DNA of 28,543 bases from assembly GCA_021808195.1 (NCBI GenBank), contig JAKBCE010000032.1:9147-37689 (forward strand), read 5' to 3'. The stretch comes from Pseudomonadota bacterium. Lineage in GTDB: Bacteria > Pseudomonadota > Gammaproteobacteria > Steroidobacterales > Steroidobacteraceae. The position numbers were made by a program, and so were the translations under genes. The notes under the pieces are model-generated. The model worked only from the letters and a program-made list of their open reading frames with translations. It was not told where the DNA came from and did not search any database. This document shows, one piece after another, positions 8,357 to 14,955 of this stretch; within the stretch, counting starts at the first letter, position 1, and each line of letters starts with the position of its first letter.

Positions 8357-9412
8357 ATGAAGATCACGTACACAATTCAGCCAACCAAGTCCGCATCTGC
8401 GGAATCACTGATATTGGTTCCAGATCAAACTGAATCTCTGGCGCGTGTCGTGATTGAAGGCATCGCTCCAGCGGTAAGGGAAATGCTGCCCTGCTTTACG
8501 GCATACTTGGATCGATACCCAACCGACAGATGGTTGCTGTTTTCTGATTACGTCCTGAACAACGATGACAGATACCACGATGTTTATGCTTTCACTATGA
8601 TGCCAGGAGGTAACTACTGGAACGCAATTGCTGACGAGTGCCACGCCAACTCCAGATTTGACTTCAAACGCGTGCGAACTATCAGCCCAGCAATGCTTTC
8701 GCTGCTTCAAGATGAGCGTTTTTTCACGATCTGCATCGCCGTAAAAAAACCCGGTATACTAACGAGAGACCGCGTCTTGCTGCGCCAAATCGTCGACCGC
8801 TCAGCCCTAGCAATGGAGCAAGACAGAACGACAGGAGCCAAAGCCGAACGGCTTCTGAAGATGAAATATTTGCAGAGGGAGATAAGGAAAAAGCAGTTTA
8901 ATGTCAAGCTTCTGAATTATTCGATTCTCGCCTCTACCTTTGCTGGCTACCTTACCTACTTGGTGGCGAGCTATTGGCGAGCAACTCGTATTGGTTGGTT
9001 TTCAGACCGCGATGCACTCATCGATGCAAATGACGCGATTGCACACAGCTTTTACAGCACCGCAGTTGCCGCCAACTGCTATCACGGATGTTCCGGGTGG
9101 TCAGGGCCGGTTCTGGGCAGCAATCCCGCTCCGGCGCTGGAGGGCACGCCTTGGTCAGATCCATTCACAAGAATTCCAGATTATTTTGCGGGGACAGTTG
9201 CCGGCTGGGATTTTGACCAAAACTGGTTGCTCGTCGGAGATAAATATTTGGTGATGCTGCGAGATGTCATCGCAGAATCCACCAGAGCCCACGTGATCTC
9301 TCTGCACCTCCAAGCTTCCGACACCGCCCTGCAAGGCTTATCCAGACTCGTTCGATCAACCCGCGTGCACACCCTGGGGCAAACAAGATCGAAGGATTCA
9401 ATTGGCGAATGA
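8357..9412 (+). CDS. Unrecognised 351-aa cargo protein
   Basis: No family recognised. The product, from the ATG at 8357, is 351 aa. The region around residues 58-86 (RWLLFSDYVLNNDDRYHDVYAF) looks like strands of an alpha/beta fold. Residues 151-182 are charged and probably helical. Residues 183-206 are mildly hydrophobic but not a convincing membrane helix. A second conserved-looking block is IGWFSDRDALIDANDAIAH (212-230), followed by a Cys/Trp/Gly-rich stretch. The early SDY and later SDRD blocks faintly recall RNase H-fold proteins of the DUF3800 type, but this is weak. An earlier ATG at 8276 would add 27 residues of poor protein character. Base composition is much lower in GC than the core. 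It stands alone, divergent from the TIR-like gene. Confidence 0.65.
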   Translation: MKITYTIQPTKSASAESLILVPDQTESLARVVIEGIAPAVREMLPCFTAYLDRYPTDRWLLFSDYVLNNDDRYHDVYAFTMMPGGNYWNAIADECHANSRFDFKRVRTISPAMLSLLQDERFFTICIAVKKPGILTRDRVLLRQIVDRSALAMEQDRTTGAKAERLLKMKYLQREIRKKQFNVKLLNYSILASTFAGYLTYLVASYWRATRIGWFSDRDALIDANDAIAHSFYSTAVAANCYHGCSGWSGPVLGSNPAPALEGTPWSDPFTRIPDYFAGTVAGWDFDQNWLLVGDKYLVMLRDVIAESTRAHVISLHLQASDTALQGLSRLVRSTRVHTLGQTRSKDSIGE

Positions 9413-9780
9413 GTTGTTTGATGCGGGAAGCCGTTGCGGCTTTCGTGCTAAACGACTCGGGCGAAGACAGGGCGTCCGGGGCTAAGTGACGAGTGCCGCG
9501 GGGGTTTTATCCGCGCAGACGAATACCGGATGTCAAGGAAGTGTGAGCGAGCAGGTCCCGCGGCACGAGCATTCACGTTCCGGCGGGCGCAGCGCTTACC
9601 GTCCCAGCGATTTGGTCTGACTTCGCGAAGAACCCCAGAATGGCAGCCTCGCTAACTTTTGCGTGCGTGAGGCGCAGCAGCAATACTTTTAAACTCCGCC
9701 ATACGGAGCTTAAAAATTCGGTTATCGATGTTATAATTTATTACATTGACTGCGCTCAATGTTCGAGCCGGCTTTTACCC
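9413..9780. other. Non-coding cargo spacer rich in inverted repeats
   Basis: This 368-bp region lies between the ends of two convergent cargo genes. It contains a short hairpin followed by TTT at about 9427-9443 (AAGCCG-TTG-CGGCTTT), possibly a weak terminator for the upstream gene. It also has a perfect 10-bp inverted repeat, GTGCCGCGGG at 9493-9502 and CCCGCGGCAC at 9557-9566. A third hairpin at 9687-9715 has 12-bp arms with one mismatch (TTTTAAACTCCG around CCATA). A structured RNA is possible but unproven. No credible coding frame was found. Confidence 0.4.
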
Positions 9781-10737
9781 TTATGCCGGAATGAACGCCG
9801 TGGCGTCGCGGGCAATGGCCCTATCGATAATGGTGAACACGGCCCCATCAAGAACCACCCCATCCCCAGTCGCGGTGTCTAGCATCTTTCGCCACTGCGT
9901 GGGTGAGATTGTGTTTTCACCTAACGCACGGTACAGATTGAACAGGTGCTGCAGGAGCTTCCGCGCCTTTCGACGTGCTCTGAACCGGAACGGGTACGTG
10001 ACTAGCTTCCACAAGGTGAAGAGCGCCCAAATCGAGAAGAGCACAATGGCGCCTGTTCGATGACCCTTCGTCGCAAGGTAATAGACGGTCACTATCGGCA
10101 GTGCGTACGCAAGGGTCACGCCAATAATCCAAAAGAGAAAGCTGAACCCGTAGTATTTCAGCTCGCTGCGGCCTGCGAACGCTGCGGCCCAATTCATTCC
10201 AGTGCCAGCACGAGTATTGAGCATGTCCCGCGCAAATGCTTCAAATTCCGAGAGCACAATGGAGTCGAGAAAAATCCAATCCAGCCTGTTGGTCTGTATC
10301 TCAGGAAGCTGTAAATATCTCGCGGCGACCTCCGATAGCTCACTCTTATTGATATCAAATCCTCGAGTATCATCTTCCGTTCGAAATATATTGAGCTCCT
10401 GGTGGTACCAGAAGCCACGAGGCTTCTTGGACGCATCGAGTTTCTCGTCCCACGCATTTTGGTGTAGAGCCTGAAACAGTTCCCCGACGGTGCCCCAGGC
10501 GGAGGACAGCAGGCCGCGGTACTCAGGTTCAGACATCGACCCTGCGAGCGCTCGGGCTCTCAAATTTGGCAGGAGCCGCCGCCATTCATCGGAAATCGCT
10601 TGGCACCCAGAGGCGGAGGTGGTCTCGGCCCAACGATTCGCGCAAATGCGTTCAACTCTGGCTACTGAGCTCTCCGTCAGCGGAACATCATGAATCCGCC
10701 CCTCATCGGTATCCGGCATGTCAAAGTCTAGGTCCAT
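9781..10737 (-). CDS. Unrecognised two-helix membrane protein (cargo)
   Basis: 318 aa from the ATG at 10737. The first 190 residues are soluble and acidic at the very N-terminus (MDLDFDMPDTDEG). Two hydrophobic helices follow at about 197-220 (SFLFWIIGVTLAYALPIVTVYY) and 228-248 (TGAIVLFSIWALFTLWKLV). A strongly basic stretch comes next (RFRARRKARK), then a roughly 55-residue tail. The hydrophobic hairpin with a basic flank suggests an inner-membrane anchor with both ends cytoplasmic. No family is recognised. The frame continues upstream to a TTG at 10869, but that extension lacks protein character. The arrangement, a soluble domain plus a small membrane anchor beside a TIR-like gene, would fit a membrane-acting defence component; that is speculation. 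Confidence 0.7.
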   Translation of the reverse strand: MDLDFDMPDTDEGRIHDVPLTESSVARVERICANRWAETTSASGCQAISDEWRRLLPNLRARALAGSMSEPEYRGLLSSAWGTVGELFQALHQNAWDEKLDASKKPRGFWYHQELNIFRTEDDTRGFDINKSELSEVAARYLQLPEIQTNRLDWIFLDSIVLSEFEAFARDMLNTRAGTGMNWAAAFAGRSELKYYGFSFLFWIIGVTLAYALPIVTVYYLATKGHRTGAIVLFSIWALFTLWKLVTYPFRFRARRKARKLLQHLFNLYRALGENTISPTQWRKMLDTATGDGVVLDGAVFTIIDRAIARDATAFIPA

Positions 10738-11144
10738 GGTTGCCCCGCGCGGGATGATGGCGCCTGTCTTCGAGTTATTTATAGAGCAGATGCTATCCGA
10801 TTCGACGCCTATAGACCAGACTCGGGTGACATCAGACGGCTTGGATACGAATTTTGTGCCCAATCTCAACGCCGTTTTCTAGGTAGCTGGATAGGCAATC
10901 ACCACAAGCACAGCTCCTTGACGCGACTTCCGCAGTTCGGAAACTGCGGCTTTGCCCGCTTAGCTTTTACCACTGTCGTCCAGTAGTCCAGCTACGCCAT
11001 TTGCTGTGGCTCCATGCACACGTGATAACGTGACCCAGAGTTCCTGGAGTTCAGCTGAAAACCGGCGGCGGTTCACAGCACACAGCTGGTCACTAAAAGA
11101 AGATATCGCCATGCAACTGAGAATGAATCTCAAGTAGAACCAGA
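10738..11144. other. Spacer upstream of the transposase operon with nested inverted repeats
   Basis: This 407-bp region lies between the divergent membrane-protein gene and the transposase operon. A perfect 8-bp hairpin with a four-base loop lies at 10930-10949 (CCGCAGTT-CGGA-AACTGCGG). It is enclosed by a 9-bp inverted repeat, GTAGCTGGA at 10883-10891 and TCCAGCTAC at 10987-10995. A third element is CACGT-GATA-ACGTG at 11019-11032. These may be regulatory or a structured RNA. The promoter of the transposase operon should be here, but I could not place one. Confidence 0.4.
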
Positions 11145-11441
11145 ATGCGTGTAAAGGTTCGTTTGCTCAACTATCACGGTCGGCCCCTATTGAAGGCCGA
11201 GCGTGACCGAAGCGAGGAATTCACCGGCATGCTCACCGTGTGCGAGAACCGCCAGCACCGCTTCGGACGCGTCGTGACGAGTGCAACGCTGTCCAGTCAA
11301 ACCGCAGAAACATCCGTCCCTATTCTTGAACTGCACGACGCTGTTCTGCTGTGGATTGACGCCGGTCACATGAGGCTCAGAGGCTTCGAGATTCACGACC
11401 TGGTGGAATATGCCCAGACCTGGGCTATCGAGGTTCTCTGA
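11145..11441 (+). CDS. Small unrecognised protein, first gene of the transposase operon
   Basis: 98 aa, no recognised family. The sequence alternates short hydrophobic strands with polar turns (MRVKVRLLNYHGRPLL, VPILELHDAVLLWIDAGHMRL), suggesting a compact beta-rich fold. It has no membrane or zinc motif. Its stop overlaps the next start by one base (TGATG), and that gene in turn overlaps the transposase, so the three proteins should be made together. Synthesis alongside the transposase suggests a role in transposition or its control rather than as cargo; this is inference from context only. Confidence 0.7.
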   Translation: MRVKVRLLNYHGRPLLKAERDRSEEFTGMLTVCENRQHRFGRVVTSATLSSQTAETSVPILELHDAVLLWIDAGHMRLRGFEIHDLVEYAQTWAIEVL

Positions 11442-12187
11442 TGCTACGCGTGAGCGTGCACACGGGCCTTCCCTCTGGTGTGTCTCGTTACAATAGAACT
11501 GACTGGCTCGATATTGGGTATGAAAAGCTGGATGCCGATGCGGAGTACAAGATTGTCCTGTTCGAAGCCGGAATCGGGGCGCACGAGCCGGTCATATTGA
11601 GATGCTACCCTCGCTGGTCTGCAAGTCTCTGGGACCTCGTTGCTCGTTCGATTGCAATGGCACTTTGGCCCGAGCCGACCGGAAGGCAGGAACGGGTAGC
11701 CCCTGCCAATTTTATAGACGACAAGCGTGTTGCGTTTGCAGAGCACACCACCGCGGTGGTAACTCACCTTCCAGAGCACGGAGCCGCGTCTCGCGAGATC
11801 GGAACAATGCTCATCGTGCATAGCCAAAAGGCGCGAGGTGTCTATCGGGCGAGCGTGGATGAGGACACGCGGGAGCGACAAATCGTCACGCCGTTTCTCT
11901 TCGCGCCATCGACGCTGAGCCCAATTGAGCTTGTGTTGCGCACCGCACTGTTTATGCTGCACGGTGCCATCGACCTATTACCGCCTCGTCCGCCGCTCGT
12001 GATACCGCCCCGCGATGAGGACGCCGGCAAGAAATATGTGAGGCTGAGTCGAGTGGCCGAACCGGCCCGCTCAGGCCTGGTTCGCTGGATGCGAAAGGCA
12101 GGCCGCGAGCCTGAGGTGAACCCCAAATTCCCAGCCGGCCGCATTCCTGAAGCCTGGTATGAGGAATTCTTGAGGACGGCGATTTGA
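11441..12187 (+). CDS. Unrecognised 248-aa protein coupled to transposase
   Basis: 248 aa, no recognised family. GAGG at 11430-11433 lies 7 nt before the ATG, which overlaps the upstream stop. The protein looks soluble, with a beta-rich first half (YKIVLFEAGIGAHEPVILRCY), a central hydrophobic helix around IELVLRTALFMLHGAIDLL, and a basic C-terminal tail rich in Arg, Lys and Pro that could touch DNA. Its last codons contain GAGGA (12172-12176), the ribosome site for the transposase, whose TTG start overlaps this stop (TTGA). Tight coupling to the transposase argues for an accessory role in transposition, for example end recognition or target choice; unproven. Confidence 0.72.
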   Translation: MLRVSVHTGLPSGVSRYNRTDWLDIGYEKLDADAEYKIVLFEAGIGAHEPVILRCYPRWSASLWDLVARSIAMALWPEPTGRQERVAPANFIDDKRVAFAEHTTAVVTHLPEHGAASREIGTMLIVHSQKARGVYRASVDEDTRERQIVTPFLFAPSTLSPIELVLRTALFMLHGAIDLLPPRPPLVIPPRDEDAGKKYVRLSRVAEPARSGLVRWMRKAGREPEVNPKFPAGRIPEAWYEEFLRTAI

Positions 12188-13470
12188 GCGAAGACGCGGC
12201 AAGTCCGGTCGGCAAGCCAGAACCCGCTGCAGACAGCGTCTCGCGGCCGGTCGAGAAGATTAAATACCGTCGCAGGCGCCAAGGCACTGCTCATTGGCAT
12301 CTTTCCCGGAAAGCGGTGGATATCTCGCTCCAGGAAATACTGAGTTGGGATGAAGCGAAGTGCCGTGAATTTCTGATAGAAGCCCGTTGGGGCGGAAAGG
12401 ACGGAATACGCTGCCCTCACTGCGGAACCGTAACTCGGCATTACACCCGCCCAAAGCAGAATCGCTGGATTTGTAGAGGCTGTCGCAAGTATTTCAGCCT
12501 GATGTCCGGAACGGTATTCGATTCACACAAGATGAGCCTGCAGGAGCTCATCGCCGCCGCATTGATGTGGGTAAACTCAAGTGGTGGCCAGCCAGCACTG
12601 GAACTGCGGCGACATATTCGAAAGAGCTACAACACAGCCTTCACTTTGCAGCACAAGCTGCGAGAAGCCTTGCAGCGCGGATACAATGTTGGGCTATTGA
12701 ACGGTGACTTGGAGGTTGATGCTTCGCATCAATCGGGTCGGCGTTCATTTGAGAAACGAGGTCGGCCACAGGTGAGCCTGAAACTCACTGAGGAAACTGC
12801 CAAAGAGGACGTTGAAGCTGCGATACATCAGAGTTCTCGGGCAGCGGCCGCAAAGGAAGCCCGCCTCAAAGGCTCCGGCAAAGACGAGTACGGTGCCGCC
12901 TTGCCACCCGGCCGGCGTCTCGTCATGGCCGTTCGTAAGCGCAGCGGGACAAAAGGCTTAGGGGCTGTCGCCACACGAATTGCGATTGTCATGTCAGAAC
13001 AAGAAGCGGGACCTGCCAAGCAGGTGCTGCAAGACTTTACTGCAATCAGCGAAAGCACGTTGAACAGCGACGCCTCTCCTGCCTTCAAGGAAATTGGAGG
13101 AAAGTTTCGCGAGCACCGATTCGTCGAGCACAGTACTCGATTGGTCGGGGAAAACGGCGAAAACAATAATCTGGTTGAAGAGCTCAACTTTCGACTGGAC
13201 CGGGCCGAGAGTGGTTCGTATCTGAATATCGAGGCGAAATATCTACACGACTACGCAGTTGAGGTAGCTTTCCGTGCCGATACTCGACGACTCTCGAACC
13301 GAGAGCAGCTTAAGCTGTTGCTGAATATCGCACTGAACGTTGGCTTGAGCCGCGATTGGCGGGGGTTCACGCACGGGCAGCATCGAGACATCGAGAAGCT
13401 TCATCGAAAACCCTCGGCAGCGCCTGCCAGTGGGCCGCCGAAAGGCCGAAAGCCGCGTCCACCTCGCTGA
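12184..13470 (+). CDS. IS1595-family (ISXO2-like) transposase
   Basis: DDE-type recombinase that cuts and joins the element ends. 428 aa from a TTG start at 12184 that overlaps the previous stop, with GAGGA 7 nt upstream. The N-terminal zinc ribbon has C77, C80, C97 and C100 (RCPHC...WICRGC), typical of the IS1595 group. The helix-turn-helix-like segment YNTAFTLQHKLREAL follows. The probable catalytic residues are D179 (LEVDAS), D296 (LNSDAS) and a third residue in the 327-332 NNNLVE segment, which takes the place of the family TNxIE; LNIEAKYLHDYAVEVAFR is the typical closing helix. Between the first two aspartates lies a long charged Ala/Lys/Glu-rich insert (about 200-245). Length exceeds the usual 220-320 aa. 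It converges on the next gene with a 4-bp gap. Confidence 0.93.
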   Translation: MSEDAASPVGKPEPAADSVSRPVEKIKYRRRRQGTAHWHLSRKAVDISLQEILSWDEAKCREFLIEARWGGKDGIRCPHCGTVTRHYTRPKQNRWICRGCRKYFSLMSGTVFDSHKMSLQELIAAALMWVNSSGGQPALELRRHIRKSYNTAFTLQHKLREALQRGYNVGLLNGDLEVDASHQSGRRSFEKRGRPQVSLKLTEETAKEDVEAAIHQSSRAAAAKEARLKGSGKDEYGAALPPGRRLVMAVRKRSGTKGLGAVATRIAIVMSEQEAGPAKQVLQDFTAISESTLNSDASPAFKEIGGKFREHRFVEHSTRLVGENGENNNLVEELNFRLDRAESGSYLNIEAKYLHDYAVEVAFRADTRRLSNREQLKLLLNIALNVGLSRDWRGFTHGQHRDIEKLHRKPSAAPASGPPKGRKPRPPR

Positions 13471-13474
13471 GCAG

Positions 13475-14056
13475 CTAGCCCTCTGCTGTGGCCTCTGCGT
13501 CCACCTCGCGTACCGCCATGCCTTGTGCTTCCGCGCGAGCCACCAAGGAGTCCAGTGAACTCGGTGCCAGCGAGGCAAGCCAGTACCGGTTCAGCATCTG
13601 GCTTCCGATGGTGCCGGGATGTTCTTCTGGGACGGCTTTGAGCATTCCCATTTGCACCATTTCATGGCAGCGGCGTTTCAGGGAATTCCTGAAAAAGCGC
13701 TCGGATTCTTCTGGAGTCTCGAAAATCAGGCCGTATTTGAGCTGCAGCGCCCAGGCAATTTCTCGAACGAGCAATCCTTCGGTACCGGCAGTCTCGAGCA
13801 CGGCCTTTATGGCGAGCGTCAGTCCGCCGCGCGATCCACGCGGAATCTTCTTGACCGCGGCGATCGGCCTAATAGCCGCCGGGTCAATGCGGTCATCGAA
13901 TAGCCTGATTATTCGGTCGATAGCTTCTAAATCGCGGCGAGCTTCGGCGATGTTCGAGGCAATATCGGCCGCAATCCGCTCAAAATGGATTATTTTACCC
14001 GCAGTTCGGGCTCGCAGGTCTCCGAGAAATACGGCATTGGTGTGGCGCTTGGGCAT
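13475..14056 (-). CDS. Unrecognised coiled-coil / winged-helix-like protein of the transposon right end
   Basis: 193 aa. The first 65 residues after the basic N-terminus are strongly helical and charged (DIASNIAEARRDLEAIDRIIRLF), a likely coiled coil. Residues from about 80 onward (LTLAIKAVLETAGTEGLLVREIAWAL...RCHEMVQMGML) look like a winged helix. I infer a DNA-binding dimer, possibly a regulator of the transposase operon or a component acting at the nearby right end. The ATG at 14056 is chosen because GGAGG lies 9 nt upstream; the ATG at 14065 abuts that GGAGG and is less likely. It converges on the transposase gene with 4 bp between stops. Confidence 0.72.
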   Translation of the reverse strand: MPKRHTNAVFLGDLRARTAGKIIHFERIAADIASNIAEARRDLEAIDRIIRLFDDRIDPAAIRPIAAVKKIPRGSRGGLTLAIKAVLETAGTEGLLVREIAWALQLKYGLIFETPEESERFFRNSLKRRCHEMVQMGMLKAVPEEHPGTIGSQMLNRYWLASLAPSSLDSLVARAEAQGMAVREVDAEATAEG

Positions 14057-14151
14057 TGAGGGCATCCTCCGAGGGTACCCTTCGTTTAGCGCCGGCTTTC
14101 CGGTTTAACCCCCGATCTGGCCGATAAAAAACACACGTTTTTGCCTTCTGT

Positions 14152-14172
14152 GGCATGTGCGTAGTAACACCC
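14152..14172 (-). repeat. Right terminal inverted repeat of the IS1595-type element
   Basis: Read on the minus strand it begins GGGTGTTACTACGCAC and ends ATGCC, matching the left end at 20 of 21 positions. It directly abuts the right GCAAGCAA. Confidence 0.92.
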
Positions 14173-14180
14173 GCAAGCAA
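14173..14180. repeat. Target site duplication, right copy
   Basis: GCAAGCAA, identical to 6545-6552. Its final AA merges with the A-tract of the terminator next to it, so insertion occurred at the edge of a terminator. Confidence 0.93.
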
Positions 14181-14210
14181 AAAAAACGCCGCGCAGCCGC
14201 GCGGCGTTTT
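14179..14210. terminator. Bidirectional rho-independent terminator (lipoprotein gene; formerly also fabH)
   Basis: A perfect 10-bp stem (AACGCCGCGC / GCGCGGCGTT, extendable by two A-T pairs) with an AGCC loop, preceded by eight A and followed by TTTT on the plus strand. On the minus strand it gives a strong stem plus a U-tract starting 18 nt after the lipoprotein stop. Before the insertion it lay just downstream of fabH and could end that operon too. Confidence 0.88.
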
Positions 14211-14228
14211 CGTAGGAGCGAGGGGCTC

Positions 14229-14558
14229 TTACTTGGAGATCGAACGCTTGAACATGCGGTCGATCTTCTGGTTGATGGCGTCGATTTCCGCCTTGTTCGA
14301 CTGCGCGAGCGAAAGCGCCTCATTGGCGGTGCTCTGGGCAGCGGCGGACTTCTGGTCGGCGGCATTCTGGGCCGCTTCGGCCGCGCTGTTGGCCTTGTCG
14401 GCAGTGCTCTGCGCTGCGGAGACCTGGGTCTGCAGCTGGGCCACCTGCGACTTCAGGTTGGCGATGTCCGACTTGATGGGGGTCAGGTCCTGGCAGCCGG
14501 CGAGACCGACCACGAGTGCCGCGGCCGCGGCCACCTTCACTACGCTCGCGTACTTCAT
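14229..14558 (-). CDS. Lpp/OprI-type alanine-zipper outer-membrane lipoprotein
   Basis: 109-aa precursor. The signal peptide MKYASVVKVAAAAALVVGLAGC has the lipobox LAGC, so Cys22 would be lipidated and the protein exported to the outer membrane. The mature part is an alanine-rich heptad coiled coil (SAAQSTADKANSAAEAAQNAADQ), and it ends RMFKRSISK, close to the RMLEKASRK end of Pseudomonas OprI. The terminal lysine is what is linked to peptidoglycan in Lpp. A trimeric envelope-tethering role is inferred from the family. The ATG at 14558 is set by the signal peptide and an AAGGGGA ribosome site. A dedicated terminator follows. Confidence 0.88.
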   Translation of the reverse strand: MKYASVVKVAAAAALVVGLAGCQDLTPIKSDIANLKSQVAQLQTQVSAAQSTADKANSAAEAAQNAADQKSAAAQSTANEALSLAQSNKAEIDAINQKIDRMFKRSISK

Positions 14559-14896
14559 AAAGTCCCCTTGGGGTTGTTGATTGAGGAAGTCCTGAAAATG
14601 CAAACGAACCGAGGTGCAGCAGCCCCCACGACTCGAGGGCGCAAGTCCAACAAATTTACCGTGGGAATGCAACCCTGTTCGCACTGATTTAACTGGATTT
14701 TGGGTTTGTACCGATGACGTTGAATGTACAGATGAATGGGCGCTGAATAAAACCGTGGCGCACGCGGGAGAATCATGTTGCGTGGATGTGGGTGAGGGTG
14801 CAACGGGCGGCGTTGCGGCACACCGGCAACAGGTGCAGGCCCCAGGTGTATCACCAATGAGTCATTGACAGTCGGGCGCAAATGGCAATGGACGAC

Positions 14897-14924
14897 TTGC
14901 TAAACATCACTGCATGGATATAAT
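14897..14924 (+). promoter_or_regulatory. Probable lexA operon promoter
   Basis: A perfect TATAAT at 14919-14924 is preceded by TTGCTA at 14897-14902, with a 16-bp spacer. The start would be near 14931, giving a leader of about 25 nt before the lexA ATG. Confidence 0.65.
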
Positions 14925-14931
14925 TACAGCC

Positions 14932-14947
14932 TTGTATAGGCAAACAG
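14932..14947 (+). promoter_or_regulatory. Candidate LexA-binding site (SOS box)
   Basis: TTGTATAGGCAAACAG fits the gammaproteobacterial CTG-N10-CAG design with one change in the left half (TTG) and matches the E. coli 16-bp consensus at 11 positions. It lies over the predicted transcription start, where bound LexA would block the operon. Some relatives use other LexA motifs, so the assignment is tentative. Confidence 0.5.
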
Positions 14948-14955
14948 GCTTCGCC

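Larger units (their letters stand above)
6553..14172 (+). mobile_element. 7.6-kb IS1595 (ISXO2-like) family transposon with cargo genes
   Basis: A complete element of 7,620 bp bounded by 21-bp terminal inverted repeats (20/21 identical) and an 8-bp direct duplication of the target, GCAAGCAA. It encodes an ISXO2-type transposase at 12184-13470 and six other genes. The left 4.2 kb holds three cargo genes in no common operon. The right 3 kb holds a coupled operon of two unknown proteins plus transposase, and a convergent fourth gene. Base composition, especially around 8150-9420 and 9640-10400, is clearly less GC-rich than the flanking core genes, supporting transfer. Removing the element and one GCAAGCAA restores a short fabH-terminator-lipoprotein spacer. 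IS1595 elements with passenger genes are known as a class; I do not recognise this one. Confidence 0.93.
14559..14955. promoter_or_regulatory. Lipoprotein-lexA divergent spacer
   Basis: This 397-bp spacer holds the lexA promoter and SOS-box candidate (annotated separately) near its right end. A TTGACA at 14865-14870 has no good -10 at 17 bp. The lipoprotein promoter must also be here, on the minus strand, but no convincing pair of hexamers was found by eye. No coding frame of credible character was seen. Confidence 0.5.

Noticed and set aside
9413..9640. Possible integron attC site or CRISPR-like repeat
   Set aside because: No attC core (GTTRRRY with its partner) and no regularly spaced repeats; only isolated inverted repeats.
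9687..9715. Hairpin as a bidirectional terminator for the convergent cargo genes
   Set aside because: The A/T tracts form the outer stem, and no T-run follows the stem on either strand.
14183..14210. GC-rich hairpin considered as part of the transposon end
   Set aside because: It lies outside the right terminal repeat and target duplication, and fits a terminator for the lipoprotein gene 18 nt after its stop.
14910..14929. CTG...CAG around the lexA -10 as an SOS box
   Set aside because: Gap is 14 bp rather than 10; the TTG-N10-CAG at 14932-14947 fits better.
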